Positions 1 to 6,138 of a stretch of DNA of 24,802 bases are shown one piece after another (the stretch's first letter is position 1; each line of letters starts with the position of its first letter). The DNA lies in the NCBI GenBank assembly GCA_002842135.1, contig PHCD01000016.1, positions 1-24,802 on the forward strand, in the 5' to 3' direction. The notes beneath the pieces are model-generated. The model had not been told where the DNA came from, searched no databases, and saw only the letters and a program-made list of their open reading frames with translations. Origin of the DNA: Betaproteobacteria bacterium HGW-Betaproteobacteria-8. Its GTDB lineage: Bacteria; Pseudomonadota; Gammaproteobacteria; Burkholderiales; Methylophilaceae. The translations under genes and the position numbers were made by a program.

Positions 1-1
1 A

Positions 2-406
2 CAACTGCTACCGGATGACATCACACTGCCTTTACTCTGGCTCGGGCTGCTGTTCAACATCGGCGGCGGTTTCACCGACCTGCAATCGGCTGTCATCGGG
101 GCCATGGCGGGTTATCTGGTGCTTTGGAGCATCTACTGGCTGTTCAAGCTCATCACCGGCAAGGAAGGCATGGGTTATGGCGACTTCAAGTTGCTGGCGG
201 CCATCGGTGCCTGGTTCGGCTGGCAGCTATTACCCGCCGTCATCCTGCTTTCGTCAGTCGCCGGCTCCGTCATCGGCATCGGTTTGATGATTCTTGCCAA
301 GCGCGGACGTGAAGTGCCGATACCCTTCGGCCCCTATCTGGCACTAGGCGGTATTGCCGCCCTGTTCTGGGGTCCACAGCTCGCGCGCCTGTATCTGGCG
401 GGTTAA
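2..406 (+). CDS. pilD: Type IV prepilin peptidase/N-methyltransferase, 3' end
   Basis: This is the C-terminal 134 codons of an inner-membrane aspartic protease that cleaves and N-methylates type IV pilin and type II pseudopilin precursors. The reading frame is already open at the first base of the window, so the 5' part is missing. The visible part begins [15 protein letters not shown], the conserved loop and membrane helix of the A24 peptidase family. It contains the GMGYGD motif, whose Asp is the second catalytic aspartate (about codon 61 here). By family spacing the first catalytic Asp lies just upstream of the LPD and is off the window. Several hydrophobic segments follow, with the usual [10 protein letters not shown] near the end. 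coaE starts 8 bases after the stop, matching the common pilBCD-coaE-zapD-yacG order, so pilB and pilC probably lie just upstream. Confidence 0.93.
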   Translation, partial: QLLPDDITLPLLWLGLLFNIGGGFTDLQSAVIGAMAGYLVLWSIYWLFKLITGKEGMGYGDFKLLAAIGAWFGWQLLPAVILLSSVAGSVIGIGLMILAKRGREVPIPFGPYLALGGIAALFWGPQLARLYLAG

Positions 407-414
407 AACATCCC

Positions 415-1023
415 ATGTTTCTGGTTGGACTGACAGGCGGTATCGGTAGTGGCAAAAGCGAAGCCGCGCGCATCTTCAGGGAACTAGGGGTGCCGGTGAT
501 CGATACCGACGCGATTGCGCATGAACTGACGGCAAGCGGCCACCCCATCCTGAAAAGAATCATCGCGCAATTTGGCGATGCCTATCTGCTCGCGGACCAG
601 ACCCTGGACCGCGCAGCATTGAGAAAAAAAGTGTTTGCCGACAAGGAAGCGCGCCTGCAACTTGAGTCGATCCTGCATCCGGCGATTTACGACGCCGTGC
701 TTCAGGCAGTCCAGCAGCATTCCAACGCACCCTATCAGGTGATTGCCGTGCCTCTGCTGTTTGAGAGCGAGCGTTACCGGAAACTGGTGAACCGCACGCT
801 ATTGATCGATTGCGATGAAACCCTGCAAATCAGTCGCACCACTGCGCGCAGCGGATTAAGTCCGGTCGAGGTCGAGGCCATCATGCGTGCGCAAATGCCG
901 AGGGTTGAACGTCTGCGCAAAGCCGATGACATCATCAGCAACAACGGGAACCTGACAAATTTGCGCCAGAAAATCGAGGGTATCCACAAAAATTATATGC
1001 AAGCTTGCATAGTTAGTGAATAA
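415..1023 (+). CDS. coaE: Dephospho-CoA kinase
   Basis: The protein catalyses the last step of coenzyme A synthesis, ATP-dependent phosphorylation of the 3'-hydroxyl of dephospho-CoA, in the cytosol. It has 202 residues, the usual length. The P-loop GGIGSGKS is at residues 8-15, followed by VIDTDAIAHEL, the typical DxD substrate segment of CoaE. The LHP motif after the CoA domain and VPLLFES in the second half are also family hallmarks. The ATG is 8 bases past pilD with only a weak ribosome site, so translational coupling to pilD is likely. The last codons contain a perfect 16-bp palindrome (996-1011) that may belong to a promoter for the next gene. Confidence 0.96.
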   Translation: MFLVGLTGGIGSGKSEAARIFRELGVPVIDTDAIAHELTASGHPILKRIIAQFGDAYLLADQTLDRAALRKKVFADKEARLQLESILHPAIYDAVLQAVQQHSNAPYQVIAVPLLFESERYRKLVNRTLLIDCDETLQISRTTARSGLSPVEVEAIMRAQMPRVERLRKADDIISNNGNLTNLRQKIEGIHKNYMQACIVSE

Positions 1024-1033
1024 ATCCCATAAT
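996..1033 (+). promoter_or_regulatory. Candidate palindrome-linked promoter for zapD-yacG
   Basis: A perfect 16-bp palindrome, TATGCAAGCTTGCATA, spans 996-1011 inside the end of coaE. Its right half contains TTGCAT (1005-1010), which is followed after exactly 17 bases by CATAAT (1028-1033), a 5-of-6 match to the -10 consensus. This would start transcription near 1040 and give zapD a leader of about 38 bases. The -35 is weak (3 of 6) and is overlapped by the palindrome, as expected for a promoter controlled by a dimeric regulator. The palindrome and spacing are seen; the function is inferred. Confidence 0.35.
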
Positions 1034-1077
1034 CGGCTTCAATATTTTTCAAGTGCTTGCGCCGCTGCATAAAGTCC

Positions 1078-1836
1078 GTGTCCAGTTACGATTATCCTTT
1101 TAATGAACGTATTCGGACGCTGTTGCGTATTGAGGATTTATTCCTCAAAGCCCTGCACTACATCGATGGCGACAATGAATTCAGTCACCACTGCGCACTC
1201 ATCTCCCTCTTCCAGATTCTTGATGTCATTGACCGGGCAGAACTGAAGACCGATCTTTTGCAGGAACTCGACCGGCAGAAGGCAGTAATGAGAAGCCTGC
1301 GCGGCCACCCGACCATTTCCGAATCGCTGCTGAATGAGGTGATCGAGGAAATCGAAACAACGGCGCTAGCCCTGCGCTCCAACGTTTCAAAGCTTGGCCA
1401 GAGCCTGCGCGACAACGAGTGGCTGATGAGCATCAAGCAGCGTGCAAGCATCCCTGGCGGCGTTTGTGAGTTTGATCTACCTTCCTACCATTTCTGGCTG
1501 GGCCTCGAAATGGAACGACGCAGCATCGACTTGAACAACTGGCTACAGCCCTTAAGGCCCGTCAATTCAGCTGTGCGCATCATCCTGCACATACTGCGAG
1601 GGAGCGGCGCCAAAACCTCTCTCATTGCCAGCGGCGGTATTTTCCAGCAAATGCTTGGTGGGGCCAAACCTGCGCAGATGGTGCGCATCGAAGTGGCGGA
1701 CGACCTTAATTGCTTCCCGGAAGTAAGCGCCAACAAATATGCCATCAATATTCGCTTCAACAACCTGGAAACCTGCCAGCGCCCTCGTGCATGCGATTTC
1801 GATGTACCGTTTGCGCTGACCTTATGCAATTTGTAG
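1078..1836 (+). CDS. zapD: Cell division protein ZapD (DUF1342)
   Basis: ZapD is a cytosolic protein that binds the FtsZ C-terminus and cross-links FtsZ filaments into bundles at the division ring. The GTG at 1078 is chosen because the protein then begins MSSYDYPFNERIRTLLR, which matches the conserved ZapD N-terminus (YEHPLNERIRTLLRLE in relatives). It is 252 residues long, normal for the family. A TTG at 1057 would add seven poorly conserved residues. The first two thirds are helical (HYIDGDNEF, LLQELDRQKAVMRSL), and the last third has the beta-domain pattern ending in CDFDVPFALTLC. The gene follows coaE after 54 bases and precedes yacG by 27, the standard betaproteobacterial and gammaproteobacterial order. 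Confidence 0.92.
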   Translation: MSSYDYPFNERIRTLLRIEDLFLKALHYIDGDNEFSHHCALISLFQILDVIDRAELKTDLLQELDRQKAVMRSLRGHPTISESLLNEVIEEIETTALALRSNVSKLGQSLRDNEWLMSIKQRASIPGGVCEFDLPSYHFWLGLEMERRSIDLNNWLQPLRPVNSAVRIILHILRGSGAKTSLIASGGIFQQMLGGAKPAQMVRIEVADDLNCFPEVSANKYAINIRFNNLETCQRPRACDFDVPFALTLCNL

Positions 1837-1863
1837 ACAACTGCAATTTATAGGTAGTTAAGC

Positions 1864-2061
1864 ATGGCAACAGATAAAAAACGTTTGGTCGCTTGTCCAC
1901 AATGCAAAGCTTTATCGGAATACAGCACGGCCAACAAGTACCGCCCATTCTGTTCAGAACGTTGCAAACTCATGGATCTTGGACAATGGGCGAGCGAGAA
2001 CTATCGAATACCCGAACAGGCAAAACCGGAGGACTTGGACAGTGAATATTCTGACAATTAG
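1864..2061 (+). CDS. yacG: DNA gyrase inhibitor YacG, zinc-binding
   Basis: This is a 65-residue zinc protein that in E. coli binds the GyrB C-terminal domain and blocks DNA binding by gyrase. The four zinc ligands are visible as C11-x2-C14 and C30-x3-C34 (CPQC and CSERC), followed by KLMDLGQWASENYRIP, the near-invariant end of the zinc finger. The acidic tail is short. The ATG follows zapD by 27 bases. The last 20 bases overlap the preferred start of the copper-chaperone gene, whose ribosome site lies inside yacG. Confidence 0.95.
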   Translation: MATDKKRLVACPQCKALSEYSTANKYRPFCSERCKLMDLGQWASENYRIPEQAKPEDLDSEYSDN

Positions 2062-2521
2062 AAACCTGCAGTTACCCACCATGATGATGCTTAGATCCAT
2101 CTGTTTCACCCTTTTTCTCACTCTCGCAGCCTGCGCAGAAGCAGACAGTGACATCACTATCAGCAATGCCTGGGCACGGTCAACAGCACCGGGGCAGAAA
2201 GTGGCCGCAGCCTATATGGATTTGCTCAGCAAAGAAGGCGCAACCCTGGTCAAGGCTGAATGCAATCTTGCAGGCAGTGTTGAGATCCATAGCATGACCA
2301 TGGAAAACGATGTCATGAAAATGCGCATGCTTGAAGAGCTGGGCATGCCAGCTGGCAAAACCGTCAGCCTGGAACCGGGCGGCTACCATCTGATGCTGTT
2401 CAACCTGAAGCAGCCGCTGGAAGCTGGCAAAGAGGCGAAATTCACGCTGCATTTCAAAACCATGTCAGGTGAAGCCAAGAGCATGGCACTCACCCTGCCG
2501 ATCAAAACCAGCGCGCATTAA
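2042..2521 (+). CDS. PCu(A)C-type periplasmic copper chaperone (DUF461), lipoprotein
   Basis: PCu(A)C proteins carry Cu(I) outside the inner membrane and deliver it to the CuA site of cytochrome oxidase. The copper-binding Met/His pattern is present: EIHSMTMENDVMKMRM followed by GGYHLML (the H-Mx10M-x21-HxM motif). The N-terminus has a hydrophobic stretch and a lipobox, LAAC (Cys31 from the GTG). The GTG at 2042 is chosen because GGAGGA (2028-2033) sits 8 bases before it. Three tandem ATG codons at 2081, 2084 and 2087 have no ribosome site but would give a more usual signal peptide (146 instead of 159 residues). The GTG start overlaps yacG by 20 bases. The stop overlaps that of the convergent gene in the shared TTAA at 2518-2521. 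Confidence 0.87.
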   Translation: MNILTIRNLQLPTMMMLRSICFTLFLTLAACAEADSDITISNAWARSTAPGQKVAAAYMDLLSKEGATLVKAECNLAGSVEIHSMTMENDVMKMRMLEELGMPAGKTVSLEPGGYHLMLFNLKQPLEAGKEAKFTLHFKTMSGEAKSMALTLPIKTSAH

Positions 2522-2937
2522 CCCGTATAAAAAGCGACCAGATAAGTTCTGCTGCCGAACCTGGTCTTGGCTTCCACCTGCATGATCCAATCCGCCCTTC
2601 CACGCACACACAAGGGCAGCGTGACTTCGGCCTGCCACAGGTTTTCGGACTTCTGGATCAGCCGGTAACGGTTCAAGCCCATCTCCATGCCTTCCATGGC
2701 GAAGCTTGCATAAACCTCGCTTATTCCGGCAGCCTCTCCCTGCGCCCATTGAACGGCTAATTCGAATGGCTTGAGTACCTGTGGCGACTGGCCGGTGCGT
2801 ACTGTCAATCCATCGATTGCACAGCCTGCGCTGATGTCAGGACAAACAACCGGCACCTGCGATTTTTCTGCACATGCCGCCATCAGCAGTGTAGTGATGA
2901 GCACGAAGCTGGCGATTGTCAGTTTTCTGGACTTCAT
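2518..2937 (-). CDS. Small lipoprotein of unknown function
   Basis: The 139-residue protein has a basic N-terminus (MKSRK), a hydrophobic core and a lipobox LMAAC with the acylated Cys at residue 22, so it should be anchored to a periplasmic membrane face. The mature part has paired cysteines (VVCPDISAGC), a methionine-rich MEGMEMG and a beta-rich end (NLWQAEVTLPLCVRGRADW). I do not recognise a named family with certainty. The length and the strand with the GMEMG motif recall FixH/YtkA-like periplasmic domains. Its start overlaps the Nudix-TenI stop as ATGA, so it is the last gene of the argJ operon. The convergent neighbour is a copper chaperone, and the Met/Cys content makes metal binding possible but unproven. 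Confidence 0.8.
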   Translation of the reverse strand: MKSRKLTIASFVLITTLLMAACAEKSQVPVVCPDISAGCAIDGLTVRTGQSPQVLKPFELAVQWAQGEAAGISEVYASFAMEGMEMGLNRYRLIQKSENLWQAEVTLPLCVRGRADWIMQVEAKTRFGSRTYLVAFYTG

Positions 2938-3878
2938 AATGACCAAATCCCACGCTGCATGGCAATGCCATGCGCACCATGCTGCCATGCCAACGACAGG
3001 TCACTGCGCTGCATACCCCCCATGGCAAACACTGGCAGCGCGTAATCCCGGATTGTGTTCTCAAACTGCGACCAACCCAGAACCTTGGCCCCCGGGTGGC
3101 TACGCGTAGGCAACACTGGCGACAATGTGACAAAGTCCAAGCCCAACGCTGCCGCTTTTTCCAGTTCGACACGATTGTGGCAGGAAGCGCCTACCCATAT
3201 ATTTTCTGGCCGCTGCTCTGCCTGCATGAGTTGCGCTGAAGTCAGGTGCACACCAGCAGCACCCATAGCTGCCGCCAGTTCAGCATAGCTGTTGAGCAGG
3301 ACCTTGGCGCCATAAGGGCGGCTTTTCTCAATGACACGTTGCGCAAAAGACTGCAGTTCATCCATGGCAAGATGTTTTTCCCGCACTTGTATCAGGCGCA
3401 AACCGGCATCGAGTGCGCGTTGCAACTGCTTGAAAAAAACTGCTTCGGAAGTTTCTGCAAGATTGGTAATGGCATAGCTCGTTGGCAACGTCAGCGCCTT
3501 GAGTATAGGCGCATTGGCTGGAAGCAAGGGTTCGACTGTCAGTCGAACCGGGTTTTGCCAGAGCAGCTTTTGCCCTTCCTTGCCGTGAGGTTCGGCTGAC
3601 CAGCTGCGCACCATGAAAAAATGCAGCTTCACGGTTTTTTCCGGATAGGCAAAACTGCGTGTCAGCCACGGGCTGGCATCAATGGCCTCCGTGCCGAGCT
3701 CTTCATGCAGCTCGCGCTGCAAACCCTGCAAAGGGGTCTCTCCCTGCTCAATCTTGCCGCCTGGAAATTCCCACCAGCCAGCCCAAGGCTTGCCTTCCGG
3801 GCGCTGACCCAGCAAAACCTGACCATCAGGTTGCTGCAGTACTGCAACTGCAGCGTTAATAACAGCGGAATGCGTCAT
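2934..3878 (-). CDS. Nudix hydrolase (MutT-like) fused to a TenI/ThiE-like domain
   Basis: This is a 314-residue two-domain protein. Residues 1-125 form a MutT-like Nudix domain with the complete box at 41-63 (G41, E47, REL at 55-57, EE at 59-60), expected to hydrolyse oxidised nucleotides such as 8-oxo-dGTP. Residues 133-314 form a TIM-barrel related to thiamine-phosphate synthase and thiazole tautomerase: LIQVREK, AAGVHL, ASCHN and DFVTLSPVLPTRSHPGA are recognisable. The two aspartates that hold Mg-pyrophosphate in ThiE are absent: N-D is N196-S197, and the GQxD region reads TSAQ at 213-216. Thiamine-phosphate synthesis is therefore doubtful. The same fusion is known in other proteobacteria. 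It overlaps both neighbours by ATGA, so it is translationally coupled in the argJ operon. Confidence 0.93.
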   Translation of the reverse strand: MTHSAVINAAVAVLQQPDGQVLLGQRPEGKPWAGWWEFPGGKIEQGETPLQGLQRELHEELGTEAIDASPWLTRSFAYPEKTVKLHFFMVRSWSAEPHGKEGQKLLWQNPVRLTVEPLLPANAPILKALTLPTSYAITNLAETSEAVFFKQLQRALDAGLRLIQVREKHLAMDELQSFAQRVIEKSRPYGAKVLLNSYAELAAAMGAAGVHLTSAQLMQAEQRPENIWVGASCHNRVELEKAAALGLDFVTLSPVLPTRSHPGAKVLGWSQFENTIRDYALPVFAMGGMQRSDLSLAWQHGAHGIAMQRGIWSL

Positions 3879-4756
3879 CCTTTACTTTTCTTCACCACTG
3901 ACAAGGCCAGCTTGCCGGCATAATCACGCGCAAACTGATAGGCGACCCGGCCGCTTCTGGCCCCGCGTGCCAGAGAGAACTGCAACGCAGCACGTCGCGT
4001 ACCGTCATCCCACTGTGCAACACCGTAATCCGCCAGCCAGGACTGCGCAATCTTCAGATACTGTTCCTGATCGAAGGCATAGAAAGACAGCCACAGTCCG
4101 AAACGCTCGGAAAGCGAGATTTTCTCCTCCGTACTATCACCCGGACGAATTTCCTCACCCAGATGCCGGGTTTCCAGATTCTCGCTCATATACTCCGGCA
4201 ATAAATGACGCCGATTGGAAGTGGCATACACCAGCACGTTATCCGAAGTCGCTGCGAGCGTGCCATCCAGCACGACTTTCAGGGCCTTATAACCAGGCTC
4301 GCCGGCTTCGAATGACAGGTCATCGCAAAAGACGATAAAGCGCTCCGACCGGTTTCTGATGAGGTCAACGATCTCCGGTAATGCATGGAGATCCTGTTTC
4401 TCCACCTCTACCAAGCGCAGCCCCTGTTCGGCAAATTCAGTCAGCAGCGCCTTGACCAGCGAAGATTTACCAGTGCCGCGCGCACCGGTAAGCAACACAT
4501 TGTTAGCGGGCAGGCCGAGAACAAACTGCTCGGTGTTCCTGACGATTTCATCCTTCTGGTCATCCAGATGGTGCAGGTCTTTCAATCTGATCTGATGCGG
4601 ATGCAGAACAGCCTGCAGGTAGCCGCGGCCATTCTGGTGCTGCCAGCGCCAGGCGATCGCAGACCAATCAGGTTCGGCAGGAAGCGCAGGCAATATCGCC
4701 TCCAGCTTCTGCAGCACGATCTCTGCCTTTTCCAGCAAGCTTTCCAGGTCAGCCAT
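3875..4756 (-). CDS. DUF815 family AAA-type ATPase
   Basis: This 293-residue cytosolic protein has Walker A GARGTGKSS (residues 91-99) and Walker B FIVFCDD (140-146). ATSNRRHLLPEYM and the long C-terminal helices are typical of DUF815, an AAA-like family often found next to mutT or argJ in betaproteobacteria. The biological role of the family is unknown, and I cannot add a substrate. The N-terminal 60 residues are helical and not part of the ATPase core. The ATG lies 2 bases after the argJ stop, and the stop shares ATGA with the Nudix-TenI start, so the gene is surely cotranscribed with argJ. Confidence 0.9.
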   Translation of the reverse strand: MADLESLLEKAEIVLQKLEAILPALPAEPDWSAIAWRWQHQNGRGYLQAVLHPHQIRLKDLHHLDDQKDEIVRNTEQFVLGLPANNVLLTGARGTGKSSLVKALLTEFAEQGLRLVEVEKQDLHALPEIVDLIRNRSERFIVFCDDLSFEAGEPGYKALKVVLDGTLAATSDNVLVYATSNRRHLLPEYMSENLETRHLGEEIRPGDSTEEKISLSERFGLWLSFYAFDQEQYLKIAQSWLADYGVAQWDDGTRRAALQFSLARGARSGRVAYQFARDYAGKLALSVVKKSKG

Positions 4757-4758
4757 GC

Positions 4759-5985
4759 CTACGACCTGTAATCTGCATTGATCTTGACGTAGTCATAGGA
4801 GAAATCGCAGGTCCAGATCGTGACTTCCGCCAACCCGCGGCCCAATTCGACGTGCACAGTGATTTCAGGTTCTTTCATGACGGCGGCGCCTTGCGCTTCT
4901 TCATAGCTTGCAGCCCTGCCGCCATGTTCCGCCACCAGGAAATCGCCGAGATAGAGTTGCAGGGCATTGACGTCCAGGTCGTCCACACCGGCATAGCCAA
5001 TGGCAGCCAGGATACGTCCAAGGTTCGGATCCGAGGCAAAGAAGGCGGTTTTAATCAATGGCGAATGGGCAATGGCATAGGCAATCTTGCGGCACTCTGT
5101 TTCGTCGCGCCCACCCCTCACCTTGACCGTCATGAACTTGGTGGCCCCCTCGCCATCGCGCACGATAGCCTGTGCCAACTCAATCGCAACTTCGGTAATC
5201 GCCGCGCGAAGCACCTCGTAGCCAGCGCTATCTTCAGTAATTTGCGGCAATTCTGCCTGTCCAGTGGCAATCAGTATCAACGCATCATTGGTCGAGGTAT
5301 CACCATCCACCGTAATGCAATTGAACGAACGATTCACGGCATACTGAATGATGCTGTTCAGTGCCGGCTGACTGATAGCGGCATCCGTCGCAATGTAGCC
5401 GAGCATGGTCGCCATATTGGGATGTATCATGCCGGAACCTTTGGAAATGCCGGTGATAGTCAGCGTCTTGCCATCCACTGTGATCCGGCGCGACGCACCC
5501 TTGGCCACGATATCCGTAGTCATGATGGTTTCCGCAGCACGCAGCCAGTGGCTTTCCTGCAAGTCATTGAGGCAGCCAGGCAAACCTGCAATGATGCGGT
5601 CGACCGGCAGCGATTCCATGATGACGCCGGTAGAGAACGGCAGAATCTGTTCCGGTTTACAACCCATCAATTCGGCCAATGCGGCACAGCTCTGCTTCGC
5701 ATGTTGCAAACCTTCTTCACCGGTACCGGCATTGGCATTACCGGTGTTCACCAGCAGCGCACGAATCTCGCCGCCCTGTGCCAGATGCTCCTTGCACAGT
5801 GTCACAGGCGCGGCACAGAAACGATTCTGCGTAAAAACACCTGCCACTTTGGTACCCGGCGCCAATTCCACGACCAGCACATCCTTGCGGTCTGGTTTGC
5901 GCACTTGCGCCTCAGTGGCACCAAGTTTGATACCTTTTACGGGAAGCAGGGCTTGCGCCTCAGGCGCACTAAGATTGACCGGCAT
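4759..5985 (-). CDS. argJ: Bifunctional glutamate N-acetyltransferase/amino-acid acetyltransferase (ornithine acetyltransferase)
   Basis: ArgJ transfers the acetyl group from N-acetylornithine to glutamate, recycling it in arginine synthesis. Bifunctional forms also use acetyl-CoA. The 408-residue precursor cleaves itself between Ala192 and Thr193 in HPNMATML, and Thr193 becomes the catalytic nucleophile of the beta chain. Conserved blocks include [24 protein letters not shown] and [12 protein letters not shown] 5985 is preferred because GAAAG lies a few bases upstream and homology begins there; a GTG at 6045 would add 20 unconserved residues. It heads the argJ-DUF815-Nudix/TenI-lipoprotein operon. 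An upstream short ORF with two Arg codons (6029-6064) and a small hairpin (6001-6016) may regulate it. A possible -10 is TATGAT on the - strand (6028-6033) with a weak -35 17 bases away. Confidence 0.95.
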   Translation of the reverse strand: MPVNLSAPEAQALLPVKGIKLGATEAQVRKPDRKDVLVVELAPGTKVAGVFTQNRFCAAPVTLCKEHLAQGGEIRALLVNTGNANAGTGEEGLQHAKQSCAALAELMGCKPEQILPFSTGVIMESLPVDRIIAGLPGCLNDLQESHWLRAAETIMTTDIVAKGASRRITVDGKTLTITGISKGSGMIHPNMATMLGYIATDAAISQPALNSIIQYAVNRSFNCITVDGDTSTNDALILIATGQAELPQITEDSAGYEVLRAAITEVAIELAQAIVRDGEGATKFMTVKVRGGRDETECRKIAYAIAHSPLIKTAFFASDPNLGRILAAIGYAGVDDLDVNALQLYLGDFLVAEHGGRAASYEEAQGAAVMKEPEITVHVELGRGLAEVTIWTCDFSYDYVKINADYRS

Positions 5986-6000
5986 AATCACTTTCAGAAG

Positions 6001-6016
6001 AATCAGATGGCTGATT
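6001..6016 (-). promoter_or_regulatory. Small hairpin in the argJ leader
   Basis: On the - strand, AATCAG-CCAT-CTGATT forms a perfect 6-bp stem with a 4-base loop, 15 bases before the argJ start and 12 bases after the stop of the leader ORF. No T-run follows it, so it is not an intrinsic terminator. It could affect access to the argJ ribosome site or respond to a ribosome stalled on the leader ORF. The structure is seen; the role is inference. Confidence 0.3.
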
Positions 6017-6028
6017 TTACCGCATTCA

Positions 6029-6064
6029 TCATAATGGGTAGACACTCTCGCGACGAATTGACAT
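6029..6064 (-). CDS. Candidate 11-codon leader peptide upstream of argJ
   Basis: On the - strand a consensus ribosome site AGGAGG (6075-6070) lies 5 bases before an ATG that opens the frame [11 protein letters not shown] and closes with TGA at 6031-6029, 43 bases before the argJ ATG. Codons 4 and 5 are adjacent arginine codons (CGT CGC). Leader peptides with codons for the pathway end product are the classical device of attenuation, and argJ is an arginine-synthesis gene. It is out of frame with argJ, and the ribosome site is far better than that of argJ itself. Against it, there are only two Arg codons, no terminator is visible, and the sequence also lies inside the promoter region of the divergent gene. 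Confidence 0.35.
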   Translation of the reverse strand: MSIRRESVYPL

Positions 6065-6085
6065 TAGCCCCTCCTGTGATAGTCT
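6058..6085 (+). promoter_or_regulatory. Candidate promoter for the GAF-ATPase gene
   Basis: A perfect -35 hexamer TTGACA is at 6058-6063. The -10 is poor: TAGTCT (6080-6085) at 16 bases spacing, or an extended TGT-GATAGT at 14 bases. The site lies in the 153-base divergent gap between argJ and the ATPase gene and would give a leader of about 50 bases. It is plausible by position only. Confidence 0.3.
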
Positions 6086-6138
6086 TAAGCTATTGGAAAA
6101 TCACAATAAAAACATCAGCCGCAAAAGGCATAACCGCA

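Noticed and set aside
15..312. Short + strand frames overlapping the pilD end
   Set aside because: They are out-of-frame shadows; the pilD frame has the conserved GMGYGD and membrane helices.
1057..1077. TTG at 1057 as zapD start
   Set aside because: It would add seven residues (MRRCIKS) not expected from the family; the conserved N-terminus begins at GTG 1078.
4852..6138. A 429-codon open stretch on the + strand, in frame with the GAF-ATPase gene
   Set aside because: It is entirely antisense to argJ, its translation has no recognisable domain, and it arises from argJ codon bias. The ATPase homology and a ribosome site begin at 6139.
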